Assembly: GCA_022495995.1 (NCBI GenBank)
Contig: JAFEMH010000737.1
Coordinates: 265,501-329,500, forward strand
Source: Adenophora triphylla var. japonica
Lineage: Eukaryota > Streptophyta > Magnoliopsida > Asterales > Campanulaceae
Length of the DNA: 64,000 bases
Direction of reading: 5' to 3'
The notes beneath the pieces were generated by a model that was given only the letters and a program-made list of their open reading frames with translations, did no database searches and was not told where the DNA came from. Positions 22,353 through 33,861 of the stretch are shown here, one piece after another (the first letter of the stretch is position 1; every line of letters starts with the position of its first letter). Made by a program: the position numbers and the translations under genes.

Positions 22353-25300
22353 ATGGGGAGGATCGGAAAGCATAAATCGGCGAGGTTTGTATTGATATGC
22401 TTGGGTCTTCTCGGAGCTGCCCTTATTGCCGATCTGCTTTGGGCTTCTTCTTCTACTTTTTCCGTTTATAGATCCGTCTCCAACTCCGATTGGCCCCTCC
22501 ACACTCCTCCCCCAACTTCTCACAAGGTATCTCAATTCCACTTCACTTCCCCTTCCCCTTCTACGGCGCTTTTTTTTTTTTTTTTTTTTAAATTATTTTA
22601 ATTATTAATTCATGCTGAGTACCAATGCCAGGATACTGTACCCGGTAGAGTTCTATCTGCCACTTTTGCTGATCTGCCTGGCCCTAAATTAAAATGGGAG
22701 GAAATGACTACCTCACCTGTGCCACGTCTTGATGGAGCAGCAATACAAATTAAGGATCTTCTCTTTGTTTTTGCTGGATATGGAACCATTAATTATGTGA
22801 GATTCTTGACCCGCTGCAAACTTTTAGTTTAATCCACTTCATATGTATCTGCACTCACTCAATAATGCTCTATTAATATTCAATAGGTGCATTCTCATGT
22901 TGATATATACAATTTTACGGATAACACCTGGGGAGAAAGGTTTGATATGCCAAAAGAAATGGCACACTCACATCTAGGAATGGTCACAGATGGACGATAC
23001 ATTTATATAGTCACAGGGCAATATGGTCCACAGTGTAGAGGACCAACAGCACATACATTCGTGCTGGATACTGACACCAAGCAGTGGAGAGACATGCCCC
23101 CTTTACCGGTACCTAGGTATGTGCATCAATCTGGATGATTTTTCTCTTCTTGAACTTAAAGAGTTGATTTAGTAATTTTCTTTTCGCTATTGAAGTTGGT
23201 CAGCAGTGCCCGATTTCTTCTACATTACTCTTATCTTTACATCTTTCTTAGGTGGTTAGGAATTTCTATTTGTTCTGTGGAAAAAGGTTCTACATTTAGC
23301 TTCCTTTATTATCCTCAAATTGGATATTTGTCCTCATTACATGTTCCTTCTTTGTTTGTAATTTTTTAAAAAAAAAATTTTGTTATTTCTTTCAACTGCT
23401 CAATACATTATGAAAAGAAGGTAAAATAGAAGAGATGAACCTTTCTCTTTTAAAAGTTTTAAAACATAAAAAATATGCTGTATTATGTCTATGATGATAC
23501 TGTTGGGATAGGAATAGAAGACCAACCTTGACAGTTTTTCCGGAGGAGTCTGAGGCGGGCGCCTGGGGATGGCGTGGCGGGCGCCTCGCGAGCCGTCATC
23601 TTGGCGTTGGCGAAGTGTGCTTGAGGCGGCCGCACGGCCTAGGGCGAGGCGTGCGCATCGGCGGCCGAGGGGAGGCTTGGCGTTGGAGCATTTTCAGGCG
23701 GCCGCATGAACTCCTTGAGGCGGGCGCCTCAAGGCCGGCCGAGGAATCTGTTTCGTGGGCTTTTTTGCGTATTTCTGGGCTCAGCTTGGCCTAGGGTTTG
23801 GTTGATTTGTTTTCTTAGTATATATTAAGTAATGTTCCGTCCCTTTGCTTATTGTAACACATATTTTACATACATAGTGCAAGATCCTGGCTTGGTAGTG
23901 CCCCAGCACGTAGCCAATCAAATTGGTGAACCTGGGTTAACAATTTCTTGTGTTCTTTCTGTTTTCTTTGATTTCTTGTGCTTGGTTTGTGTGCGATTAT
24001 TATTCTTGTAGGTTTGCTTGGGGCGCGTGAGGGCCTTATTCACAACAACCTGCATCGTAGCTCTCGTTCAAGATCAAGGAGTTGTTTCCAAGCAATCAAG
24101 AATGGGCAAGTGACAAACAAGCTGGAGAAATTCGACGGGTCTCGACTACGGATATCGAGGATGCAGATCGAGGATCTCTTGTACAACAAGGATCTCTACA
24201 AGCCTCAAGCGGTGTCAAACCTAAGATGAAGATCGTGAAGAATGGGAACTCATGGATCGGAAGGCTTTAGGGGTGGTTAGATCTACTTTGTCAAAGTGGA
24301 TCGCAAGACTACCAGAAGGCGACAACCACCAAGGAGCTATCGATTATCTTACCGAGAGATTTGAAACTCCGTCTCGCCGCAAATAAGGTTGATTTGATAC
24401 GTAAGACGGGTAGTCTCAAGATGCAAGAGGGAGGATCCTCGCTAAGCACATCGATGAATTTATGGATGTCATAGATTCATCGACAGCGGTGGAGATCAAG
24501 TTCGATGACGAGGTTCATGCATGCTTGTTGCTAGCTTCTTTACCGCAAGTCGAGCGGAACGCGATCGCAATCAACGCTTCAAGTAAGAAAAAATTGAAAT
24601 ATGATGATGTTAAAGACTTTCTTTTAGGTGAGGAAAATCGCATGAAGAAGTCAGACATCAAGTACTTCTGAGCGGCTTTAACTACTACTAGTAGGGAAAG
24701 CCGGTACTAGCAAACAAGGGAGAACCGAATCTAGTGGAGAACGGTGTGAGTGGAAAGTGGCAAAGCCGATGAGACCAAGGACAAACCGAAGGTTGCGGGC
24801 GGATCCGTTCAGCCACTATTATAAGGAATCGGGACACTTTAAGAGGGATTGTCCAAATCGTAAGCGGCAATCGTGCGAACCTGTGCAATAAGGTGATGAT
24901 GTCTGGTTCTCGAGTGTTAGTAGTGCACTAGAATCACGTGGGCGCCGATTCTGGGCATCATTCCACTCTTGCGGGCATAAGGAAGAGATGGATAATTACA
25001 CTTTCGTGATTTCGGAAGGTCTATCTACCGACGGCGAGCCTTGGAAATCAAGGGAAGCGGGGATGTCAGGATAGGAGCATCGGACGGAAGGTTCTACATC
25101 CGAACGGGTCGACACATTCCGGCTCAAGAAGAACCTACTTTCAGTTGGGCAGTTGGACGAAGAGGGTTACAAGGTGACTTTCTGGGCAGAACCGGGTCAT
25201 TACCAAGGAGGATCATGAGATCGCTCGGTAACAAGGAGGGTACTTTGTATTTGGCAAACAACACCAAGAATAGTATTGCGCGGCAAGAAGTGGTGATACC

Positions 25301-28300
25301 GATTTGTGGCACCGTCGATTGGGTCACATGAGCGAGACGGGACGAAGGTACTTTGCTCTAAGTGGTCTACTACCGGCTCAAGACAGCCAACGTGGGGATC
25401 TCGCGAAGATCAGTATGTTTGGCAAACAAGGGAGAAATAATTTCTCAAGGACAGGTAGGGATCGAGGGAAGCAAAGTCGAATTGGTTCACACGGATTCGC
25501 TGGGGCCATCTCCTAACGTCTCTAAAGTGGTGCGTCATATTACATGACTTTTATCGATGATTCTACAAGGAAGGTCTGGGTCTATTTCTTGAAGGGGAAA
25601 GATGAAGCTTTCGAGGTTTTCAAGAAGTGGAAGGCTTTGGTGGAGAATCAAACGGACTTAAGCTTAAGCCGCTTAAGATCGACAATGGTGGGAGTATGAG
25701 CTCTGGGAGTTTAGGGAATATTGTGCCGCGAATGGTATTCGTATGGAGAAGACTCCAAAGAAGACTCCACAACTCAACGGGCAGCGTAAAGGATGAACGT
25801 AACATTCAATGAGCTGCTAGAAGTATGAGATTGAAGTGCTGGACTTCCGAAGACGTTCGGGCATACGCAGCTGACACGACAGCCTTTCTTGATCAATCTG
25901 GGACCATCGGTTCCATCGGGAACGGAATTCCGCAGGAAGCTTGGAGCGGCAAAGCAGGTAAATCTGTCCTTTCTTCGCGTATTTGGGTCAGCTTCTTATG
26001 TTCATGTTGATTCGCCGAGAGAACTAAATTAGATGCTAAATCAAGTTTGTACATTTATCGGGTAATGGCGGGATGACTTCGGGTATAAATTTTGGGATGA
26101 TCAAAACCATAAGGTTATTCGTAGTCGAGATGTGGTATTCAATTAACAGTGTTTTGTACAAGAATAGAAAGGGGGCATCTCGATGACACTAGTTCGAACC
26201 TGGAGGTCAGAGGCGGATATTCCGCACTCGGGTGGGAGCAGATTAGCCATGTCGACTACGGTCGTGAGGTCATCAAGATGAACCACATACTCCGTAACCG
26301 GATATTCACGCGTAGATCCAAGAAGGTTCGCGTGGATCGCCCGACAGTATACTCCATCCAATTATTATTTGCTATCGATGCATAATGGGAACCGGAATGT
26401 TATGCGGAGGTCGCTCGTAGCGCACTTTGCAACAAGTGGAAAGTCGCGATGGATGATGAGACGGACTCATCAAGGCCAACAAAACTCGGGAGTCGACTAA
26501 ACTACCTAAGCGGGAAGAAGGCACCGCATAATAAGTGGGTTTACGGGATCAAGGAGGAAGCAGACGGTAGCAAGCTGTTACAAGGCAAGACTCGTCATAA
26601 AGGATTTCAGCATAAGTAATGGTATCGACTACACCGAAGTATTCACTCCGGCCAGAAGATGACCACTATCGTAATGGTTCTGGGGATAGTAGCGGCGGAC
26701 AACTCGCCGCCAACAGATGGACGCAAGACGGCCTTTCTTCACTGTGGACTTCGAGGAAGAGATTTACATGGTACACCTGCAGGTTACTTGTCTAAGGGTG
26801 GCGGCGAGGAGCTAGTTTAGATTGACTAAGAGCTTGTACGGCCTTAAACAAGCTCCTAGCAAAGCTGTACAGAAATTTGATGGATTCACGCACGACATTG
26901 ATTTTATCGTACGCGAGGCGGATCATTGTTGCTACTTCAAGAACACCTGACAACGGGTATATTATCTTGTTATACGTGGACGACATGTTGATAGCGGGCT
27001 CTAGCAAGAGAGAGGTAAACAAAGTCAAGACTCGCTTGTCGAATCGGTTCGAGATGAAGGATTTGGGAGAGGCAAGGAAAATCTTGGGTACGCGGATTGA
27101 TCGGAATAGGAGTCGGGCAAGTTGGTTCTTTCACAAGCGTAATATGTTGAGAAGGTCTTAGCAAGGTTTTCAGTATGGAAGAGGCAAAGCCAACAGGACG
27201 CCATTTGGGTTTCGCATTTCAAGCTATCCGAGAGGGACTCGCCAGAACAAGGAAGAGCGTGACAAGATGGAGAGAACTCCATATGCTTCACCAAGTGGGG
27301 AGTCTCATGTATGCAATGGTGTGTACAAGGCCTGACATCGCACATGCGGTGGGAGTAGTCACCGCTCACGGGCAATCCAGAAAGCAACATCGGGAAGCGG
27401 TTGTGGATCCTACGTTATTTGAAGCGGTACCGCCGGGTAAGGCTCTGTGTTTCTCGAGCAAGGAAGTGGTGTTAGCGGGTTATGTTGATGCTGACTTGCA
27501 TCAAGCGATCTTGATAAGAGGAGAAGTACTACGGGTTACGTGTTTACATCAGCGGTACAAAGAATCTCCCGGGCTTCTAAGTTACAAAAGATCGTGGCTC
27601 GGTCATTGCACCGCGTGCGAATATGTGGCGGTGACGAAGGCAGTAAAGAGATGGTTTGGGCCGCAGAACTTCTTGGGTGAACTTGGGAAGACGCGAAGTG
27701 GTAATATTCTCACAAATGACGATCGAGCGCAATTCACTTGCAAAGAATCCGGCATTTCATTCGAGGACGAAGCACATCAACCGAGGTTTCACTACATCGT
27801 GCATCTCTTGGAGAAGAAGACTTTGTGGCTTCGAGAAGATATCGTGGATCGGAGAATCCTACTGACATGTTGACAAAGGTTGTGAACCTTGAGAAGTTGA
27901 AGCCGCGCAAAGCTTCAATCGGGCTCAAGAACGAGAGAGGAGGACGGCACTACCACGATCGAGGTGAGCACTAGGAGGACACCAAGGATGAGTCAAGAAC
28001 GGGTGCAGAGGCTTGTATATGCGGTTGATCTCTAGCGGGAGATTGTTGGGATAGGAATAAGACCAACTCGACAGCTTTTCCGAGGAGTCTCGAGGCGGCG
28101 CCGGGATGGCGTGGCGGCGCCTCGCGAGCCGTCATCTCAAGGCGTTCGCGAAGGCTTGAGAGGCGCCGCACGGCCTGGGGCGAGGCGTGCGCGTCGGCGG
28201 CCGAGGGGAGGCTCAAGGCGTTAGCATTTTCAGCGGCCGCATGAACTCCTTGAGGCGGGCGCCTGGCCTGGCCGAGGAATCTGTTTCGTGGGCTTTTTTG

Positions 28301-31300
28301 CGTATTTCTGGGCTCAGCTTGGCCTAGGGTTTGGTTGATTTGTTTCCTTAGTATATATTAAGTAATGTTCCGTCCCTTTGCTTATTGTAACACATATTTT
28401 ACATACATAGTGCAAGATCCTGGCTTGGTAGTGCCCCCAGACGTAGCCAATCAAATTGGTGAACTGGGTTAACAATTTCTTGTGTTCTTTTCTGTTTTCT
28501 TTGATTTCTTGTGCTTGGTTTGTGTGCGATTATTATTCTTGTAGGTTTGCTTGAGTGTGGAGGGCCTTATTCACAACAGATACTGTTTCACCCTTGAATA
28601 AATCAGATGTTTTCTGCCTACAGAGGCATATAAACGTTTGTTTTTTTCAAGTGGTGAACTTAGAACCTTTTTCAAGTGGGTGCACAAATTACACAACAAA
28701 TCTTTAAAATGTAATTGTTAAGAAAAAATGTTGGTTGTAGGAGTCAAACCCACAATCACTAGGTTAAAAGCCTAATATGTTACCCATTGAACTAGCATGC
28801 AATTTGATTAAATGAGTGCACTTGCACCCTTATTAATATGTCCGCCTCTGACTAGGACTTCTTGAGTCTGCACCATTTCCTGTAAACAGAGAACCATCCC
28901 ATTCCCCCTGGCCTAGTTGCTTCAGTAATCTTGTCCAGTGGGGGACCCAGATTTTAAAAAAAATATTTACACTAAAGGGCAAAGGCAAACCCCGGTGCGC
29001 CAAGCGCTCCCCGCCTTGCGGGGGTTGGGAGAGGGAACCATTTGCTAGAGCCTTCCCCTGACAATTGCCAAGAGGCTGTTCGCCAAGGTTCGAACCCGTG
29101 ACCTTGTGGTCACCAAAGGAGCAACTTAACCGTTGCGCCAAGGCTCGCCCTCAAAAAAAAATAAAAAAAATAATAATATTTACACTACTAGAACAAAAAA
29201 TTTAAAAACCAAAGGGGTGCAATTTCCCCCTTTATGACCAAGGTAGGTCCGCCGCTGATCTTGCCTGAGTATAAAGTTCAATCAAAGTTCGTTTTGCTAT
29301 AATGATAGTAAGTGCATAGTATTTATCTTTTAGCCAGAGGACTCTGGACATATTTTACTTTAATCTTTCCTCTCTCGGAATAAAATGTTCATGCATATTA
29401 GTGTGTGTCTGTTTGGCTTTATATTGCTTGGTGGATTGATTGATTTTAATTTGCTAAGTTCATCTTTTATAGAAGCAGTTTCTTGGATCTGCTTCATAAG
29501 CTTGTAGTAATATCTCAGGGACATGCTATATGTAACATCATTCTGGCCAGAATTAAATTGACTTCTTGGATATCTCTCCATTTGTGCTTATTGATGGTCA
29601 TCGCCTGATTATGAGCAATTCTCTTCATTGTGTTTATTTTGATGTTACTTTGACTCGGCTACATCAATCAGATATGAGTTCCGCTTTTGGACTCACCAAA
29701 AGTTTAAGATTTGGCACTGAATGCATTATAAATCTGCCAAACCCTCACTCACAGTCACATCCTTGTTGTGTCTTGTCGACACAGTACTTTATTGGAGATG
29801 AATCAGACGTTAATAAGATGATATTATTTGTAAATATTTGGGCTGGGATTATAATGTGCTGTCATTGTTATTTCAGATATGCTCCAGCAACCCAACTTTG
29901 GAGAGGTAGACTTCATGTGATGGGTGGCAGCAAAGAAGATCGCTATACCCCAGGAACGGAACATTGGAGTCTTGCTGTTAAGGATGGAAAAGTTTTAGAG
30001 AAGGAGTGGCGTAGTGAGATACCCATTCCTCGTGGTGGCCCACACAGGTGTGCAGTTTTTCCAAACTTTTTCCCAAAATGACACTGTTTCAAGAAGTATT
30101 TTCCAAAATGTCACACTTTTAAAAGTATTGACCAGAATAGCCTAGTTTTTAGAATTCGCGGTTGGCAACTGCGTTTTCAAAGTTGAATTCGCAGTTGCCA
30201 ACCGCGTTTAAAAAAAAAAAAATTAGAAAAGTTATAAACCCGCGGTTGCTAACTGCGAATTCATTAATGAAAACACAATTGCCAACCGCGAATTCTAAAA
30301 ACTAGGCTATTCTGGTCAATACTTTTAAAAGTGTGACATTTTGGGAAATACTTTTTGAAACAGTGTCATTTTGGGAAAAAATCCAGTTTTTCCTCTCTGG
30401 CCCCAAACACAGTCTAACTGATTGTGCAAGCGCAAGGAATTGAATAGTGTTTTCCGATAGGGGGTGGACGTGGACATAAATTTGTAAACAATTTTTTCTG
30501 CAATATGTGATTCTGAAATACACTCCCCTCCCTCCCAAGATGAGTGTCCATTAAAAAATTGTTCCAAAACGAGTCCCCATTTATAGTCAATTAACTTAAC
30601 ACTACTTTTTCAAATACAATGTCCTAATGTCCTTTTTAATGCTCTAAGGTGGGGCGCTAAGAAAATTTATGTATATATACTACTAAAACAAATTAAAAGT
30701 CAACTTCTTTAATCTTCGATAAAAAATGAAAGTGGACCCTCATTTTGGGTTTGAGTACTTTTGGGAAAGAAACTCCTGTTAAAACTTCTTCCCAAATATA
30801 TGATTCTAACTATTAGTGCTTCTTAATGTTACTTTATTGCAGGGCTTGTGTTGTGGTTGATGACCGTTTGTATGTCATTGGAGGCCAAGAGGGTGACTTC
30901 ATGGCCAAGCCTGGTTCTCCCATTTTCAAATGCTCACGTAGGAATGAGGTATTTTAAGTCAATTAGACTCATGGAAATTCAAAAATTATTCAGATGTTCT
31001 AGGTTTAATTTATGCCTTCTTTCTGTTGTAATACACCATTCCCACTTTGGGAAAATAAAAAGTGGGCTTTTCAGAAGTTCCATACTTTGTCTCAAAAATA
31101 TAATCAGTCTTTAGAATTGTTTCCTCTATTTTTAGAATTTTTTTTTTTCAGCATAACATCTTATATTATATGTACCAGGAAAAGGCTCTGTTTGGTTTCG
31201 TAGATATTTCTATTTGTAGTTAAAACCCTTTAATTACATAACTACTTCCATTAGTAATTGGTGCTCAAGTGTCAAATGAGTTTATGTAAATATATGTCTC

Positions 31301-32477
31301 TGGCATGCCTAATTCAAGTTGAATGTTGGTCTTTGATCATCTTGGATTTCTATTTGCTTATATATAAAATATGTCCGCTGCAAATCATGTCTGATGAAGA
31401 ATTCATTTATGCAGGTTGTATATGGAGATGTTTACATGCTAGATGACGAGATGAAGTGGAAAGTTTTACCTTCAATGCCAAAACCAGATTCACATATAGA
31501 GTTTGCGTGGGTAGTTGTCAACAATTCTATTGTTATTGTCGGGGGCACAACAGAAAAGCACCCTGTAACCAAAAAAATGACACTGGTTGGAGAAGTTTTC
31601 CAGTTCCAGCTGGATACACTGGTAAAGTTCATTTCACCTTTTTCATTCACATGTACTGAGTTTTACCCAAAATTCACGTGCAGAAATGCTTTTCAGTTTC
31701 AAAATTTTTGACTCGAGTGATATTATTTCTTATAGCCAGCCGACTTTCACTCATCTTAACATTTGCTTAATATCTGACTTTTGTGTTCCTTTATACAACT
31801 GTACACCGACATAAATAACTTTTTCGTCCCTTTATACAACTGTACACCAACGTAAAAACCTTTTTCGTCCCTGACATTTGATATTCATAATCCATTTCGT
31901 CCCTAAACTATTGTTTCTTTTCTGAAATGGTCATTAACCTATTGCAAGCTAATACAGTATTAATTAATGTGTTAACTTCTGAACTTGAGACAGAGTTCTG
32001 CTAAAAATGACATCCATAAATGAATGTCTAATTTATATTTTACGAGACGCTCCAGAAAAGTTCGACTTTCGTGAAATTTTTGTAACAAAAATGCATAAAT
32101 ACTATTATAATCCAACTTTAAAAAATGAACATGCATATAGTGTTACATTGAAATATGATATTGTTAACTGCGAAAGTTCATCAAGAGTTTTTTTTCTTTT
32201 TTTTTAAAAAAAGAAAAGAAAATGGACATTCATGTAGCGACAATTTTTAAGAAAGTGATTGTTAGCAGGCCATTAACAGTTTTTCATTTTCCTTGTTTGA
32301 AAATAATAACAGAAATGGTCAGTTGTTGGAAAGCTTCCTTATCGTGTGAAAACGACTTTGGTGGGTTTTTGGAATGGATGGCTATACTTCACATCAGGAC
32401 AACGAGACAAAGGGCCGGATAACCCACAACCCAAAAAAGTCATTGGAGAGATATGGAGAACTAAATTAAGGTTATAA
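22353..32477 (+). CDS. Membrane-anchored kelch-repeat (galactose oxidase-like) protein
   Basis: Seven exons with matching phases: 22353-22526, 22632-22796, 22887-23116, 29877-30047, 30843-30948, 31415-31621 and 32313-32477, giving 405 residues. An N-terminal signal anchor lies at about residues 11-30 (ARFVLICLGLLGAALIADLL). It is followed by kelch blades with the usual GG and W motifs: KDLLFVFAGYGT, DGRYIYIVTGQYGPQCRGP, RGRLHVMGGSKEDRYTPG, DDRLYVIGGQEGDF, NNSIVIVGGTTEKHP and ending with GEIWRTKLRL. It belongs to the plant family of At1g51540 / At3g27220 (Golgi or secretory-membrane kelch proteins of unclear biochemical role). All exons look open and every junction is GT-AG. Intron 3 is 6760 bp because of a Copia insertion in the same orientation; intron 4 has a fold-back MITE. 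Confidence 0.93.
23501..24047 (+). repeat. 5' LTR of the Copia element
   Basis: 547 bp, bounded by TGTTGGG and CACAACA. The first 260 bp are very GC-rich with many GGCGGGCGCC-type palindromes; the rest is AT-rich and shared almost exactly with the 3' copy (TTTGTTTTCTTAGTATATAT, then AGTGCAAGATCCTGG). Many differences from the 3' LTR are one- to three-base indels in the GC-rich part. Confidence 0.92.
24048..28043 (+). pseudogene. Copia gag-pol polyprotein remnant, many frameshifts
   Basis: The coding region survives only as pieces in shifting frames. Gag remnants are at 24100-24670 (NKLEKFDGS; DDEVHACLLLASLP). A CCHC-like knuckle remnant (HYYKESGHFKRDCPN) lies near 24810-24860. The GAG-pre-integrase motif WHRRLGHMSETG is at about 25304-25340. 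Integrase core remnants (HTDSLGP, then FIDDSTRKVWVYFLKGKDEA) span about 25480-25620. The reverse transcriptase catalytic motif LLYVDDMLIAGS is near 26970-27005, with FEMKDLGEARKILG after it. RNase H-side motifs (GSLMYAMVCTRPDIAHAVG) lie near 27298-27360. Single-base shifts and stops make it non-functional. A typical initiator-Met primer site is not obvious after the 5' LTR. Confidence 0.88.
28044..28578 (+). repeat. 3' LTR of the Copia element
   Basis: 535 bp, same ends as the 5' copy. In the GC-rich half GGCGGGCGCC often appears as GGCGGCGCC or similar, so indels rather than substitutions dominate the divergence. Confidence 0.92.
28650..28854. mobile_element. Degenerate MITE with a tRNA-like antisense segment
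   Basis: The right end ATGTCCGCCTCTGA resembles the hAT-type ends GGATCCGCCCCTG at 3595-3607. The middle has GGAGTCAAACCCACAATC and CCATTGAACTAGCATGC, which read in reverse as a tRNA-like B box. The left border is unclear and no target duplication is seen. Confidence 0.4.
28936..29257. mobile_element. hAT-type MITE in kelch intron 3, carrying a SINE
   Basis: The left end CAGTGGGGGACCCAG pairs with the right end TAGGTCCGCCGCTG. The near-perfect 8-bp duplication is ATCTTGTC (28928-28935) / ATCTTGCC (29258-29265). The ends resemble the element at 3216-3607, so both belong to one broad family. Confidence 0.8.
28975..29174 (-). mobile_element. Au/TS-type SINE nested in a hAT MITE
   Basis: On the minus strand: GAGCCTTGGCGCAACGG (A-box region), then GTCACGGGTTCGAACCTTGG (B box) and the downstream CCCTGA body, as in the SINE at 12763. 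The 13-bp direct repeat AATATTTACACTA flanks it at 28962-28974 and 29175-29187. An A-rich run (29152-29174) lies beside the tRNA-like head rather than the tail, which is odd. Confidence 0.8.
29266..29876 (+). other. Rest of kelch intron 3
   Basis: Nothing recognisable; ordinary AT-rich intron ending in GTTATTTCAG before exon 4. Confidence 0.4.
30063..30383. mobile_element. Fold-back MITE with ~130-bp arms, MULE-like
   Basis: The left arm (TTTTTCCCAAAATGACACTG onward) is repeated inverted at the right (CAGTGTCATTTTGGGAAAAA). The pairing extends over the GACCAGAATAGCCTAG block to GCGGTTGGCAACTGCG near the centre. The 10-bp direct repeat CAGTTTTTCC flanks it at 30053-30062 and 30384-30393, a size typical of Mutator-like elements. 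In the kelch pre-mRNA it would form a long hairpin. Confidence 0.8.
30520..30720. mobile_element. Partial Stowaway-like MITE in kelch intron 4
   Basis: ACTCCCCTCCCTCCCAAGAT resembles a Stowaway left end, followed by the usual AATGTCC-type body, but no right end could be placed. Confidence 0.35.
31789..31870. repeat. Tandem duplication of ~41 bp in kelch intron 6
   Basis: CTTTATACAACTGTACACC and the following ACTTTTTCGTCC occur twice in tandem with a few differences. The rest of intron 6 (31622-32312) shows nothing recognisable. Confidence 0.75.
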
Positions 32478-33861
32478 TTATTTTTCAGTCAGATCCCAGT
32501 ATAATTAGTTATTTTAACAGTTGTTTTTTGGTATTTACTCATTCCATTTTTTATTTATTTTTTGTAATCTTCGGACTCGAGGGTTGAGCAAGTTATCATG
32601 TTTGCATTTGTAGATTGGATGAATATATATGTATCTTAAATAGAGAGGTAGGTAAAATGATAGTGAATAGTGATTCAACAATTATAAATTATATTAGGAC
32701 TGAATTCTATCTTCATGATGATATGATGTATACCGTTGGATTAATAGTGGCAATTGATGTGTTGCACAATGTTTGCATCAACAACCTAACCTAGTAAGCA
32801 CAACACTTGCAGCTGCTCCCTCCCTCCCTCCCTCCCTCCCCAGAATGAAAGAGATCATATTGCTAAAAGCAACTAATAAGGTATCCACACTAGACTAGCT
32901 TTATGACTGATTTCCTCTTGTTTATCACAAGCTCTACAACGAAAAGCTCTCCATCGAACCTCAACCCAGATGCTTCTGGAGGTACAACCAAACCTACATC
33001 GAGTAGCCTAGCCTCCAGGACAAGGTGATGCTGAATGTCTCATCTATTGAAACTTGCCCCTGCGCCCATGTATCATTCTGTTGGTCATTGATCCCTCTAT
33101 TTTAAAGAGAAGAGGATAATCAACCCAAACCGCCCACTTGGACAGCCAAAAACAGCCTTTTGCCATCTCAAGATGGCAAGTTCCAACACTTTGTGTGTCT
33201 TGAAGAAAGAGTGGACCTGATGATAAGTCAGAAGATCCAAGGAATGGAAAGACCATTCATTCTTTAATCTGAGCAGCGGGAGAAAAGTATGTGAATAAAT
33301 GCAGAAAGAAAGACGAGTATGATTGTATCAATATTGCATAAATTTATTGATGTATACAATATATCTTAAATAAATATGGGGAAGGAAAATTGTTATGTTC
33401 TGACTTGATAAACTTGTTTTGTTACACTTGTAAGCAACCAAACCATTTGTGCAATCAATCTACCAACTTAAAGTAAGCTAGGAGTCGCAACACATGAAAC
33501 GTAATTGGCACTCCAGTTGAGAGTTAAGTTGGACATTAACCAAAAGATGACAACTTGGTGGAATAAAAGGTATGCAGTTGACATTAATAAAAGAGAAAAC
33601 ATAAATATCAAACCCTAACTTCTTCTTCTTCTTCTTCATCATCATCCAAACAAACTCCACAGCCATATAGTTTATTATTCTTTCACTCATACACTGTTGA
33701 CATTATGCATGCTTCCTTACATTTGTTGTCGTTAATTACTTCATAGTTTATTGAAAAAAAAACTAACATTCCAGCTCAAACATGTCCTCGTACCTTCTAG
33801 GAAAACCCACTTCCACCTACTCTCTCACCTACTTTTGCTGTCCTGCAAAATTTAAACGCTC
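32478..33861. other. Convergent intergenic region between kelch and PNPOx genes
   Basis: It must hold the two 3'UTRs. A (CCCT)n microsatellite lies at 32815-32842 and a CTT-rich run at 33620-33640. No gene is supported; the open frame at 33044-33256 lacks any family resemblance. Confidence 0.45.

Larger units (their letters stand above)
23501..28578 (+). mobile_element. Complete but decayed Ty1/Copia retrotransposon in kelch intron 3
   Basis: The LTRs begin TGTTGGGATA and end TTCACAACA. The 5-bp target duplication GATAC lies at 23496-23500 and 28579-28583. The purine-rich AGCGGGAGAT stands just before the 3' LTR as the polypurine tract. The order of protein remnants is gag, integrase, reverse transcriptase, RNase H, which is the Copia order. 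Total length 5078 bp. Confidence 0.93.

Noticed and set aside
33044..33256. Small protein between the kelch and PNPOx genes
   Set aside because: It lies in overlapping 3' regions and shows no family similarity.
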